From assembly GCF_029931775.1 (NCBI RefSeq), contig NC_079318.1:78775614-78839613 (forward strand): a stretch of DNA of 64,000 nt, written 5' to 3'. The notes under the pieces are model-generated. The model searched no databases. It was given only the letters and a program-made list of their open reading frames with translations, and was not told the DNA's origin. A program made the translations under genes and the position numbers. Each line of letters opens with the position of its first letter. Position 1 is the first letter of the stretch. This DNA is from Euleptes europaea. Its lineage: Eukaryota; Chordata; Lepidosauria; Squamata; Sphaerodactylidae. This document shows, in pieces, positions 28,420 to 42,500 of the stretch.

Positions 28420-29680
28420 TTTGACTTACCATCAAGCTTACTGTTCTGCTGCACTCAAAAATTATGACTTGTTGGTCATAACAAAGTTGTAAGGTATTAG
28501 ATTTTCCCCCTTAATGGACCAAGTTGTGTTTAATTTCTAGAGAAGAGCTAGGAATTATCATCTTACTTAACTGGCAGTGTGTTCACCAGAAGTGGAATGA
28601 AACATGAAATTTAGTTATGGAATCATTTTTTCTCTTCCAGATGCTGTTTGCTGGGCCTACTTTCTTAAGGGGTGAATCAACACAGGACAAAAGGGGCTCC
28701 TTCAGTTTTTCCTCCCATATTGCTTTGCCCCCTGATAAAATCACCTCAGCTTTTATGTAGTTGGGGAGAAAAAAATGCATTCTTGTGCTATCTCAGATCA
28801 GATGTATGCTGTAACTCTGCCAGAACTTACAAATATTCTGATGTACTTTGCAGATTTTGGGGCCTGGGAGGCATCACCCCAATCCCATCACTACAGCAAA
28901 ATTACCTCCATTTTGGGAATGATGATCCTGTAGAAAAAGCCAGCCTATGTCAGCAAAGTTACAGAAACACTACAAGGCAGAAGTATCTACAGAATATGTG
29001 TTAAGTGCTGTCAAGTTGCTTCCGACTCATGAATCAAATGTCCTCCAAAACATCATATCTTTAACAGCCTTGCTCATGTCTTGCAAATTGAGGGCCGTGG
29101 CTTCCTTCAGAATAGCAGGCAGTAAAGTTTTACTCTTCCATTGACCAGGGAACTATGCATTCCGGCAATTATGACCACTGCCGTGGCGTTCGATTCCATT
29201 GTGTTTTCTTGCCTGACTATGGTCACCCCAGCCAATAACCTGCACCAGGCAGGCTTCAGCCTCTGGTGATAGATGTGGGCTTCTCAGTTGGTTCCAGTAG
29301 GATAGACTAGAGTAGTTAATTGCTTCCTTTGCATGGGCAGCCCCCGCCCCGGGAAATGTGTAACATTCAGAACATTTCCATCTTTGCCCAAAACAACAGG
29401 GAGCCCAGCAAAGTCCTGACAGTGGCCAGAACCATTTTGACTTCCAGTCGGCGCTCAAACGGGCACTAGCCAAGAGTTGTGCTTTTCCTTTCCACCCATC
29501 CTCCACTGATGTTGGCTATTAGGCCTATGTAGGCAGAAGCCCAATATTTTCTCGCTTTGGAAACTTCTTAAGGGCAGAGGTCTTATTCAAACAAACAGCT
29601 CCGGGGATAAAGCGGCTCTTCTTTATTAAAAAAAAAACCCGTCGCTCCACCAGCTAATACCCATTATCCCGGCTACCTCG
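28420..29680. other. intergenic DNA with a BovB tail
   Basis: At 28995-29110 a minus-strand BovB 3' end (GTCAAGTTGCTTCCGACTCA, then TCCTCCAAAACATCATATC) is present. I recognise nothing else up to the NRBP1 CpG island. Confidence 0.6.
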
Positions 29681-29689
29681 AACATTTCA

Positions 29690-30340
29690 CTTCCGAGGAT
29701 CTCCCCCACTCCCTCCCCTCCTCCGTATCTCCCTAACGCAAGCGCAGCGCCGACGGTTACAGGCACCGCCTTTGCCACGGCCTGCGCACGCGCACTTCCC
29801 CCTTTCACTCCGAAACTCGGCCGACTGACAGGTATTAGCGAAAGGGCAGGTTTCCTCAAGGATTCCGTCCAATTGGAAGCTGGTCCCGGCGCCCAGGGCG
29901 CGCGCTTATTGGCTGACGCGGAGGCCCACCCTCTCGCCGACCAGTCGCCGCCGTCCGCAGCGCGTTAGGCTGCGCGGCTCGGAGGCTGCCACTTGCCTGC
30001 GGGCTTTCGTCGGCGGAGACGGGCCTGGGCCCGGTGAGTCTCCTTGACCCTTCCTCTTCAGCCTGGGGGATGGTAGGGGGGGTAGGCCGCGCTTGGCCTC
30101 GGCGGTGGGACAGCGCGTGGCCCCTGCCCCGCCCCCTCCCTCCCTCCCGCGTTTCCATGGCGCTAGCCGTGAGCAGAGGGAGGGTGACTGACTGACCCCC
30201 CACCCAATGAGGCCACGCCCTTTTTAAGTGGGTGAGTTTGGGGGCGGCGGCGGCCTTCCCTTTTCCTCCGCAGGGGGGCTGGCTTAGAGAGGACAGCTGC
30301 TGGTGACGCAGTCCGGGGGGGGGGCTCGAGAGATTGCCAT
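29690..30340 (+). promoter_or_regulatory. NRBP1: NRBP1 CpG-island promoter
   Basis: CpG-dense and TATA-less. Two CCAAT-type boxes lie about 40 bases apart: CCAAT at 29869-29873 and its inverse ATTGG at 29908-29912, the usual NF-Y arrangement upstream of a start site. The first noncoding exon follows. Confidence 0.6.
29940..30033 (+). other. NRBP1: NRBP1 noncoding exon 1 (5' border uncertain)
   Basis: A strong donor CCG|GTGAGTC at 30034 closes a GC-rich leader downstream of the CCAAT boxes. The next acceptor is CCCTGCAG at 30534, giving a 500-base CpG-rich first intron. Confidence 0.55.
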
Positions 30341-30346
30341 GGTAAC
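30333..30346. promoter_or_regulatory. RFX X-box-like motif
   Basis: ATTGCCATGGTAAC differs from the symmetric X-box GTTRCCATGGYAAC only in its first base. It lies in the first intron of NRBP1. Confidence 0.45.
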
Positions 30347-30554
30347 AGGCCTCTCCTTCCCCCTGTGCCTCGTGCGGGGCAAAGAGTCTTAATTCCCCCT
30401 CCCCCCACCTTTTCGAGTTGTTGCCCCCGCGGTCCAGAAGGGGTGGCGTTCCCCTTTTCTCTCCTCTTGGGCAGAGTCCCCACCCATGCCCCGCCGCCCA
30501 GTCACCCGGCCTTCCCCTGACTTCCTCCCTGCAGGTTTGCGAGCCTTCCCCAAA

Positions 30555-33500
30555 ATGTCTGAAGGAGAAGCCAAGCAGGTGCCCAGTAGCGGCTCTGACA
30601 CGAAGCCGGACTCGGGGCCTGGCCTGGCCTCGCTGTCACCGCCCATGGCTTCTTCTGCCCCCCAAGAGGAGGAAGAGGAGGAGAGCGAGGACGAATCAGA
30701 GATCCTGGAAGAGTCGCCCTGTGGAAGATGGCAGAAGAGGCGGGAAGAGGTTTGTGGTGGGGATGATGGACCTGGGAGGGAAGTGGTGAAGATGGGACCA
30801 ACAAAGTCGGCCAGCTTTACTTCTCCTGCTACACTATTTTCATAGTTCCATTAATCGTGGTCTTGACATTGGGTCTTTCGCAAGGACTCCAAGATCCAAA
30901 CATGCCGTGTGCTAAAATCACTCGAAACTGCTCTGAAAAGCGCTGCACCGCTTCTGAGTTTCATTGCCAGGGGTGGTGAGGATGAGGATCTGCGTAATGC
31001 GTAATGAAACAAGCACTCTGAGGTCCGTAGTGCATCACTTTCCAATATCTGTCAGTAAGTAATGCAGCTTGTTATCTAGAGGAATGAGGAGAAATCAAGA
31101 CCTGTGTTAGACAGCGGCATCTAGGCAAAGGGCTCTTGTTGTGTGCATGCAGCAGTAGGCAAATGATGCATCTGTTGTGTTATGGATTTGTCTGGGTGGG
31201 TGCTGGAATCCTCTGTTTGTGTTAGAGGCTGAAATAAGTAGGGGAGAGTTGGCACTTACAGGAAAAAAAAGCCCTGAATCTACCCTTGGACTTGAACCAA
31301 TGGGAGACAGTTCTTCTTCATGTTCTTGGCAAAGGGAATCCTTCTCTTTCTTCTTTGGTCGAAAGTCTCTGATCTTGTCCATCCCACCCTTGCTTGTGAG
31401 TTTCAGGGTACTTCTGCTTCCTTGCCTATTCATTCCGTGTCAGGAGAATGGCAGAATAAGCCTTGAGGTCCTGCGTATGCTGTGCGGGCTGTTCTTTGAC
31501 TTGGTCTGTGGGGCCTTTGCATTCATTTCGTTCCAGTGTCTGCTTGCTTGCTTCTTTTTCTGCTTGAACTGGTGAAGGATCTATAGAGAAATTTTTACCA
31601 GTTTTAGCCTGTCCTGTAGTCCAGCCTCCTAGCAAGTTGTGGACTTTTCCTTTGTTTTTTTACCCCTCCCCCCATAATATTTGAATTTAAAATTATCCCT
31701 CTTCATGAGCACTCAAGATAGCTGATTGCCTTCCAGCTGTTCATGTTTCCCTTAATTTAGTCTCCTTAGGAATGGCGTGGAGGATCCAGTTAAAGAAGAC
31801 AGCGCTAGAATAAATAGTTCTGGAAAGGTTAAACCCATGGCAGAAATCTGTGTGGTATTTTGAAACTGAGGTTTCTGTGCAGCTCCCTCTTGTTTTGAAC
31901 TTCCCTCAACTTGCAGAAGAGGATTGGAGTTGAAAGACTTGGAAAAGGTGTGGGTGCTCAGAGGCTAAGTTGTAAGAATGTGCCTGCTGCTTACAGGGCT
32001 CAGAAGTGACGGCTTTTACTTAAGTTCTTATGTTTTTGGTGCAGGAGTTAGTTTTTAAGTGATTTTAATCTGAAACCAAAATTTTCTTGTAAATTCTACA
32101 GCATCTTTATTTTTGTTCATGTTTTGAAAAACACCTTGTTACATGAGTCATCAAGTGGTGTTTTTTTTAAATGTGTGGTTTTAATGTAAAATTTAACTTC
32201 AGTGTGGCACTAATAGTTTGCCTTAAGTTGGTTCTAAACTTTAGTATGCTTTTTGGGACCCGCTTCTAAATTTAATGTAGCTTTTTGGACTTGCAACATG
32301 ATACTTTCCCATTCCACAATAGGCTGTGTTATGGTCATTTTGCACATTTTACAGCGGCACACCCAAACTTGCCATTGAGCTTCTCAGCTGACTCAGGTCT
32401 TTCTCCTGACCCCCAACCTACCTGCAAGAGAGCTAGGAACCACTGTTTTTTAAGTTGCTGAGAATACTTAATGTGTATTATGTCACTGTACATCAATCAT
32501 GCAAGTTATATTATCCCTGTCTGTTCTCTTTTTGGTTTCTTCAGTGGTTCATTGTAATAGACCTAGCATGTAAGCAATTGCTTTTATCCCCATGTTGTCT
32601 AGCATGTGTGGGGAGGTGGTAAATCTGAGCTTATGGCTTACAGAACCTGGGAAGGTGCTTCATGGCAGAAATCTCAAATAAAGAGGTCATTCAAGAAAGT
32701 TTATCAGCGCAGAGGGCTTGAATGGCTTTGCTAGTTATCTTGTTTTTGTGCTTAGTCAGTCTGCCCCCTTCCTTCCTAATGTCTTGGGATGGGTAACAAT
32801 ATGCTTCTTGTGACGAATCTTCAGAAAGAGCCAGTGTTTTGACTGGCTGGGTTTTTCACTGGTGTGCTTTCTCTAGCCCTCACTCTCTTCCCTCTTGTCC
32901 CAAAATAGATTTTCTGAAGCTTCCTTCTTGTGCTGCCTTTGCCAAGCGTGTTGGTTTTTCGCTTTGTTGGTTTTTCATGCAGACTCTTGACTTTGCATCT
33001 TTGAATTCCCACACCTCAGAGCTGTTCTCCAAGCCATGTCATTATTCTTCCCTCCCAGATTTTGGCTTGCGCATACAAACGTTAAACATTTTTGTGTATT
33101 TTGCTTTCATTTCTACATTAAGTCTTATTGTTGGTGTGACTCACTGTAGTTTAACCACTAGAGGAAGTGGCATCGCATCCAAGAGAAAAGATGGTGTGGT
33201 ATGGGAACGTGTCCATGATGCAACTCAGTGGCCACATCTCCTAACATATCATTCTGTTGGAATGCTGAATGGAGCAGGACTGAGTGACTAGGCAGTGGGA
33301 AGAGAGGTGGAGGCCTGACAAAAAACAATGAGTGGTGGAACCATTAATTTCAGACAGGTGGGGAAGAGGAGGGCTTGTGAATTGTGACTGGAAAGGTTTG
33401 GACCTGAGAGCCTGGGGCGGGGTTTGTAATGACTTCCATCAGTAAATGAGCATGAGCTTGAAAAAAAAAGCCCAGAAACAGTTCTTCCAGGTTACTCCTC

Positions 33501-36500
33501 TTCCATTACTGCATCCATATGGTGGGTAGAACCTCAACAGTTGGGGTTCTTTCAGTGTCTGGACCTGAAACTGTAGTAAGGCTGTAAAGCTATCACAAAT
33601 GGATTAGAATTACTTGGCCAAGTCTACTCTGGTAGTAAGAACATTACACAAACTTGCTTCAAGTGATCCTCCTTTGCAGGATCAGTGTTTGCTCTGCTTG
33701 TGTCTCTCACTCTGACAGGTAGAAATCCTGGCTTCACTGGCTATTTTCCTCTTTCTGGGCTCTGGCTCTCGGAAGGCCCCATAGATAGCCTGGGTCTTGC
33801 TTGTGTTAGTGCTTTTCAACAGACCTCTTGGAAGAGACATGCTCTTTGCATGTGCTTGGTGCACACAGGCACATAAAAGAACCGTAGCAGCCCAAATTAT
33901 TAGACTTTAAAAAAAGATCCAGGAACTTAGATCAAGAGCCATTGTGCTGTAGTTGTTAGTGTTGGTAGTACCAAGCAAACCTGGGTTCAGATTCCCAGTC
34001 AGCCTTGAAGCTTTCTATAGGTGACCTTGGGCCAGTCACTCTCTTATAGCTGGATTTGTCTCATCTGTTTGTTGTGAGGATAAAATATAAAAGAAGGGAA
34101 CAATGTATGCTGCCCTGGAGCTCCTTGGAGCAAGAGAGGATAAAAATGTAATAGATCAGTCTAACTTCTGACTCAGGGAAGCTAGTGGAAAGTGCTGGTG
34201 AATTATTTAGAAGAGTGAGCTTTATGAGGAAGCTTCATCATGGCTTCTACAAAAAGTGAAGAAATGGGAGGGGCTGTGGCAAAGCATTTACTTTGCATGC
34301 TGAAAGCCCCATGTTCAATCCTGGCACCTCCGATTTAAAGGATCAGGTGGAACGTGATTCTAAAGACCTCTACCTGAGACCCTGGAGAGCCTCTGCCAGT
34401 CAGACTAGGCAATACCAACCTTGAAAAGACTAAGGGTTTGACTTGGTAGAAGGCAGCTTAATGTGTTTCTCCTATGACTTGAAGTTATGGCTTTTTCATT
34501 AAAAACAAAAGCAAACAGCATGGGGGGCAGTCATATAAAATTATGAATGGTGTAATAGAGAGTAGATAATGACATATTTTTCTTTCCCAGTAGTAGCTTT
34601 TCTGGCCATCCAATGAAACCAGAATGTTATTGATTCAGGATCCACAAAGGAAATCTTTCACACAACATATACGAAAATTACTATCACAAGGTGGACAAAT
34701 GACCACAAGAATATGTGGCTTTAAAAAAGATTGGCCCATTCCCAGAACTTGGAGCAATCATATATCACCAGCCATGATGAATGTATGGAATCTTCACATT
34801 CAAAGGCAGCATATCTTCAGTACCAGAGATGTATGGATGGCCACTGTTAGGCAAGGATTGATGGACTATAGATGAAACCTTAGGGTCTAATCCAGCAAAG
34901 CATGTCTTGTGGTTAGTTTATTCTGAGTTTGATCAAACCTTTGCTTCATAGGCGGGCTGTTTGCTTGTTTGCTCCAGTACCTAAGCTCTGCATGCCGGTG
35001 ACTGTGATTTTGAAGTGTTTTTCCAGTCCTTCTGATGAGGCTTTTTAAAATCACCAGTATGAGAGAAAAAGGGGCCATGGGTCAGTGGTAGAGCATCTGC
35101 TTGGCAAACAGAAGGTCCTTCGTTCAATCCCCGGCATCTCTAAATAAATGTAGTAGGTGACGTGAAAGACCTCTGCCCGAGACCTTGAACACACATGAAG
35201 CTGCATTATACTGAATCAGACCCTTGGTCCATCAAAGTCAGTATTGTCTACTCAGACCGGCAGCGGCTCACCAGGGTCTCAGGCAGGGGTCTTTCACATC
35301 ACCTACTTGCCTAGTCCCTTTAACTGGAGATGCCAGGGATTGAACCTGGGACCTTCTGCATGCCAAGCAGATGCTCTACCACTGAACCACAGCCCCTCCC
35401 CTTGGAGAGCTGCTGCCCATCTGAGAAGACCGCACTGACCTTGATGGACCATGGGTCTGATTCAGTATAAGGCAGCTTCATGTGTTCATGAGGCAGGTTG
35501 TCCTGGGGGAGGAGGGGAGCCTTGTACTTCCAAAAAGTTTGTTCCTGCTAATGGCCTCCTGTTTTCTTAGCTTACACCTAATGTGAAGCCTTTCTCAGGT
35601 GTCTGCCTTTTGAGTCAGGGTGAAGTTTCAATGACAGTTTGATCTCTCAGGCATCTTGAGTTTTTTTTTTCCTCCTGGGTTCAGTTCTCTCCCTCTCCTC
35701 TCTCCTTCCCTTTTCTTTCACAGAGTCTTACTTGGCACCTCTTTTGCAGTTCACTTGTGAAGTATTTTCCTCTAGCTTCCTGCTTATTTTTTAATTCCAG
35801 CTTAGATGGGGGCTATTGTTCCCTCTTATGTATCCCTCAGAATTAAAAGCTTAACTGTGCTCTTTAATTTTTAACATTTTGAAAGAAAGTAGCCGAAGGT
35901 GAATGAACTGATTAAATATTCCCTTGCCAGATCTTGGTTGCTACAGCTGGGGTACATTGTGTTCTGAGAGTTATGATGGCAGCAAGTTTAAAGCACAATT
36001 AGAGGTCAGAAGTGTTCAGACTTCGGCGTCATTGTCTTTTAAAATCCACACCTGGGTCACACTATTGACTTCACAACCCATGTGACCTTCTGAGGCAACA
36101 CTGGTTGGGGAGGGGGTTTTGCATTTGGCAGCTGCACACGTCTCCAACCATCCATGAATGGAAGGCTCACAGGTTTCCTGTGTTCCTTTCAGTTCCTGCA
36201 GTCCTTTCCAACTTCCCAAAAGTTCAGTCCAACGCTTGCAGGATCCATGTGGAGGAACAGCTGTGTCAGTGGGCTGGATTGAAGAAGGACAAGGGGATCA
36301 AACTGATCCCTTTTCTTTGGTAGCACGTGCAGGAGGGGAAGGAAAAGCAATTTCAGCCTCATGCCCTTCCTCACTCCCCCCCCCCACTCACATGGCTATT
36401 CCTCTCTGTCGGTCTTGTGGCCCTGGGAGAGATCTTTCTGTTTGGTTGGAAAGGGCTGCTGGAACGCAAGAGGAATGCAGGGAAAGTGGCACATTCTGTG

Positions 36501-39500
36501 CATGAAATGGTTAGATATAGGTTGGTGGCTGGAACTGGAGAGAGCCTGGAGCCCTGTCACTGTAGGCTGTTTGGAAGTAGCACATCCAATGAGAGATCAA
36601 GGCCTGTTCATTATTTCCCCTCCTAACTGTAGAATGCCAAAGGTTGAAATCTTAAGACCAAGAAACCTGCAGTTGCTTCTTTGATTTCTCGCTGTAGTCT
36701 GTGCATGCCTAGCTGGCTTCTTGCCCTCCGTCATGTCAGAGGAAGCCTTGCCCTGGCACTAGCAGAGTTCTACTGGAGTGAGAGGTAACCTTACTAATCT
36801 ACTTGTTAGTAGAGACCTCTTCCTTTAAGACTGAAGAGGTATCTTTGCTGGGATTACTTGGTAGGAGGTGGAGAGAAGATTTCCAAGCTTCCAGGCTCCA
36901 TCCCGCCACAGGCAGCATCCTCTCCGCCTGTGTCCGCAATGTTGGGGTAATGGGCAATGGACATTAGGAAGAATTTTCTAACAATTAGAGAGTGGAACAG
37001 TCTTCCTCAGGAGGTGGTAAGCGCTCCTTCCCTGGAGGTTTTTAAGAAGAGCACATGAACGCATGAAGCTGTCTTATACTGAATCAGACCCTCGGCCCCT
37101 CAAAGTCAGTATTGTCTACTCAGACCGACAGCAGCTCTCCAGGGTCTCAGGCAGCGGTTAGATGGTCATCTGTCAGCAATGCTGATTCTTTGACCTTAGG
37201 CAGATCATGAGAGGGAGGGCATCTTGGCCATCTTTTGGGCATGGAGTAGGGGTCAGGGGGGAGGTAGTTGTGAATTTCCTGCATTGTGCAGGGGGTTGGA
37301 CTAGATGACCCTGGTGGTCCCTTCCAACTCTATGATTCTATGATCGTCTGAGGTTGCCCTGGAGAGTATGCTGGATTGTTCCCCCTTAAGAATCTAGTTC
37401 CAAAGTATCCTCCTCTTCTCATTCCCACTTTTGCTTGTCTCAGGTGCTGCCTTGCAGGCTTGTTAGGAAGCATCACAGGAGTGCCAGTGCCAGTCTGGAT
37501 GAACCCCTTTCTTTCCCAGCTTGTTGACCACAGTGGAAGCTGCCTCAGCCAGGCTGCAAGGCTTCTGCGGCTCCTCCTTGCATTGGCTGTATCCCCTCCA
37601 TTCTCCGTGTCTTTCAGGCTGAGCTGGTTCTTGATGAAGTGCAGCATCGCTGGATTACTGGGGAAGATGCCTTTAGATCTGGCTTGCCTAACCTTCTGCC
37701 AGTTTTGGCAGCCGTCTGTCTGTACTGTGCATAGCGGCAGGCCATGGCTCCAACCTTCTGTTACCTACCTGAGCCTCCCCCTCTCATATGAGCTCATCTC
37801 TCTCCAGGTAAATCAGCGCAATGTTCCTGGGATCGACAGCGCCTACCTCGCGATGGATACGGAAGAAGGTGTGGAAGTTGTGTGGAATGAGGTGCAGTTC
37901 TCCGAGCGCAAGAATTTTAAGCTTCAGGAGGTGGGTGATGCATGTACTCGTAAAGCAGCCACAACTGGTGGCTAAGTGCACTGCGCAGTGGGCCGCCTTG
38001 TGGATTGCTAGGCAAAGTGGACCAGCATCCACAGTTGTGAGGGAGGAGTTAACGGCAGGCCTGGCTTGAGGTTGTGCTGCAGCTCTGCTGGTAAACAAAC
38101 CATAGCACTGTGGCTAAAGAGGATTCTTTAAGCAGAGGTTGGATGGCCATCTGTCGGGAGCACTTTGATTGTGGGATCCTGCATGACAGGGAGTTGGACT
38201 GGATGGCCCTTGTGGTCTCTTCCAACTTTGTGTGATTTTGTGATTCACTTAAAGAATTACATTGTTCATTAGTAGTATAACACTTCTAAGCAAGACTGTA
38301 TTAATATACCAATTATGTTGCAATTTTTAACAAGCAGAATCTGTGTGATTACACACAGGAGAATCCACAGGCTTAAAGATCCTAAAATACAGATCTGACA
38401 TGTACAGAAGCTCTGCTGGTGGCAGGTCCATTTTGGAGTGGTGACTCTGCTGTGCTCTGCTTGTTTGCTTGTAGGAGAAGGTCAAAGCTGTCTTTGACAA
38501 TCTAATCCAGCTGGAGCACCTGAATATTGTGAAATTCCACAAGTACTGGGCTGACGTGAAGGAGAACAAGGCCAGGGTGAGTGGGGTGATGTCACCCATC
38601 CTCCCAAAATATCACTTGTTCCCTGTTTTGTTGGACCTTTGAAGAAGCAGGAGGTGGTAACCTTCCTTCCTTTCCTCCCTCCCTCCGCCAGGTGATCTTC
38701 ATTACAGAGTACATGTCCTCTGGCAGCCTGAAGCAGTTTCTGAAGAAGACAAAGAAGAACCACAAGACTATGAATGAAAAGGTGCCCCTTGCTCTTTCTG
38801 CTGATAGCCCACAAATCATGCTTGCTTTCTTTGTCCTTCATTCCATGGCTGATGTAGCAGGAGCCCTGTGCAGCTGTTTCCCTTCTGTCCACTAGTAGCC
38901 GCAGATCCCTTGATGACCTGAGGACAGGATGGTCAGCAGACGGTTGGCATGTCTCTTCAGTTCCTCCTAGGGTAGTGTTAAGGGGAAGCAGCCAAAGTTT
39001 GAAAGCTTTGATTACAAGAAATAAGGGGAGAAATTGGCAGAATTTAGTCTTTGGGTTTAAGCTTCTCTAAGAGGGCCATAGTGGACATTGCTTAATGCCT
39101 CTTGGTGATGAATTTCTCTGATCTGTGTTGCAGGCTTGGAAGCGCTGGTGTACACAAATCCTTTCTGCTCTCAGGTACGCATGTGAGGGGAGCTTTTGGG
39201 GCTGGTGTCATGATAATGGGGCTCACGTGTGAGCCTGGAGGAACACAGACACACCCATCTGTCCAAACAATTAGTGGAATGGCTGGAATTTGCCACCTTC
39301 ATGAGCTTACCTGGCGAGTATTTCTGGAGAATAGAAAATTATTGAAAAACAGATGATCTTTTGGGGAAATGTAATCCTTTCCTCTGTGGCACAGTGATTT
39401 TCACAGATGGAGAAAGTCCTGTGTGGCTTGGTCTTGCTAATCCAATAAATGATTTTCTTGGAAGACACAGAGGGGTTTGGTCTGTCTGAGATCCTCCCTT

Positions 39501-42500
39501 CCAAAGCATCACAGTGTTCTACAGAGATGGGGATTATGGCAGAGCTCTATTCCTGGCTCTTCAAGGCTCCTGGCTCTTCAAGGCTGTCCCGTTCTCCCCC
39601 TCCCTTTGGTGCTGAGGGTATTGGTTTTTCAACCTTCCCATCAGTCATTACCCTTTGGGGATTGTGAGCATACCTGCTGGCCAAGGATAGCCAGATTCAC
39701 ATACCTCAGCACAGCATGGAACTAGTTTCTAGTTCATTGTATCTAGCCATACTGCTGCCAGCTAGAACTCAGCCTAGTCTCACGTTTTCCTGTGTTTCCT
39801 TTCCAGTTATCTCCACTCTTGCGACCCCCCAATTATCCATGGAAACTTGACTTGTGACACCATCTTTATCCAGCACAACGGGCTGATCAAGATTGGGTCA
39901 GGTAAGACTGTGCTGTGCGGGGGGGGGGGGGGGGTCACTGCCTGTGAGGAGAGGTCTGGACAGAAAACTGGACTCGATCCTTCCATTTTGCTGCTGGGTC
40001 AGAAAACTTGACTTGCTGCTTGCCTCGTCCTTGGAACAGGTTCTTACACCAGCCCTGGGCAGGGGGAGAGCAAGGAGGAAGGCTGACTGGGAAACACATC
40101 TGCTGCCTGTAGGATTCCGTGACCTGACTGGGGCCTCTGTTTATAGCAAATGGTGCTGACCTCTGGAAACCTCCTGGAAAACTCTCCCGCCCGGGGACGC
40201 TCTGACATGAGCTGCTCCTCTTGCAGGCTGCCCCAGTATCCCTTCTGCTTCCTACTCCATAGGAAAAGCCCAGGAAGGGGGCCAGAACGTTGAGCCGCTT
40301 TGCCCTGTGCTTGCCAACCAGGCAGCTCAGCCCTCTTGGCAGAGGGACAGGAAACTCTGCCGTGGTTTCATCTCTGACTCTGCGCTGCCATCTTCTGATC
40401 TGTCCTCCAGGTAGCAGCTCCCTGGAGATCTGGGGCATGGGGCTGGCACTCTGGGCTCTCAGGGGAGTGCTCTTTGTTCTTGGCAGTCTCCATGCCAGTC
40501 TTGTGCTTTTGTCGTTCTCTGTAGAGCTGCGGCAGGGCTTGAGTGTCGGCCAGTGGGGTAGCAGGGGAAGAGGGGCTAGAGTTGTTGGGCTTCTTCCTGA
40601 GCAAAGCAGCTTGGGGTTGTCATTTGCCTCGCCTTGAAAGTGCTTCAGCAAACAAAGTGTTCTTGTCGTGTGGTGCCGTCGGCTGTTCTGGTTTGTGTTC
40701 CCTCTTGTGCCTCTTTTGTTGTGGCCGCTTGTAGATCCTCTCTAGTGAAATGGATCGTTATTGCTTTAGTTCTGGGAAATCCTCTCTGGAATTTTCCTTA
40801 ACATTTGAGGCAGGCTAGTCAGAAATCTCTTTTCTCTCCCTCTTGAGAGGGGAGCACTTCTGCCCATGGGTAAGCTGGATGTGTGGTCTGGGGGAGATAT
40901 TAATCGCCTTATATTGCCCATGGCGTTTGCTCAGATGTCATATTCTCACAACACAATGGCTTCGCAGTACTTCCCTGTGAGCAAGGGGGTATGAGCAAGT
41001 GGGTGGGGCTGGAGATGTTACAAAGAATTCTTGGCACCGCCAGATAAAATTCCCAGGATTCTTTTGGGGCGCCATGGCCGTCAAACTGGCATAAAGCCAT
41101 TCTATTTTACATCTACCTAGATAGGCAAGTATTCATGGGTTTATGGGAGTATGCTTTTCCTGTGTGTGGTGGGGGAAGGGAAAGGGTGCATTATGGAGTT
41201 GTCCTTCTGCCATTGAGTCCCAAAACTACTCAGAGGAAGCCCATCTAGGTTTACAGAAATGCCAAGCCTAGTTTCCAGGAGGTATGCCATGGCACTGTCT
41301 TTCACAAATACAAGCATTGCTACGCTGGATCAGCTAAGATATCATGACTGAGCATACAGTCTCTAACAAGATGCCTCTGAAGCTTATGCTTGCTCTTTTT
41401 TCAGCATCAGATAATCTGAGCTATACTACTTCTGAACATGGTGGTTCCATCCTTGGATATAATAGCTAACAGTTGTTGATACACCTGCTCTTGTTTTTAA
41501 AAACCCTGTGTACTAGTGCTTATCTCGCCTTAAAGCAATGAATCCATAAGTTAAATATCAGTTGCCTCCGGAGAGAAGTGGAATGTAAAAGGGTGCAAAG
41601 TTCTATGAAGCAAAAGCCAGAACCACATTCTCATGAAAGCAGTCACGCTTGGTTCCTTCATTTCAAGCTTCCATGTGTAAAATGGCATACAGCTCTGTGG
41701 GAAGGAGTTCCAAACCCAGCAGCAGAACAACCAGACCGTGGTCCTCTGCATCCTCAAATGCCAGGGTTCGAGGAAGGAGTATTATAGAATCATATAGTTG
41801 GAAGGGACCACCAGGGTCATCTAGTCCAATCTTTCACAATGCAGGAAATTCCAAACTAACTCCACCCCCAGTGACCCCTACTCCATATCCAGAAGATGAC
41901 CAAGATGTGTTCCCTCTCATCATCTGCTTAAGGTTATAGAATCAGCATTGCTAACAGATGGCCATCTAACCTCTTCTTAAAAACCTCCAGGGAAGGAGAG
42001 CTTACCACCTCCCGAGGAAGCCCGTTCCACTGAGGAACCACTCTAACTGTTAGAAAATTCTTCTTAATCTCTAGACGGAAACTCTTTTGGTTTAATTTCA
42101 ACCCGTTGTTTCTGGTCCTACCTTCTGGGGCAACAGAAAACAACTCGGCCCCCTCTTCTATGTGACAGGCTTTCAAGTACTTGAACATGGTTATCATATC
42201 CCCTCTCATTCTTCTCCTCTTCAGGCTAAACATACCCAGCTCCTTCAACCTTTCCTCATAGGACATGGTCTCCAGACCCCTCACCATCTTTGTTGCCCTC
42301 CTCTGGACACGTTCCAGCTTGTCTGCTGGTTGGGACCTGGACAAAGAACTGACTTTAGAAGGCTTAGCTGGCTGTGTTTGGAGCCTTCTTTACTGCAATC
42401 CCACATATCTAAGGGTAGTGTATCTGCTGGAGTGTATTTCCCTTTCTCTTAGTTGTACACCTGCCTTTTCTTTTAGGAGAGGCAGTTCTGTCTGCCAAGC

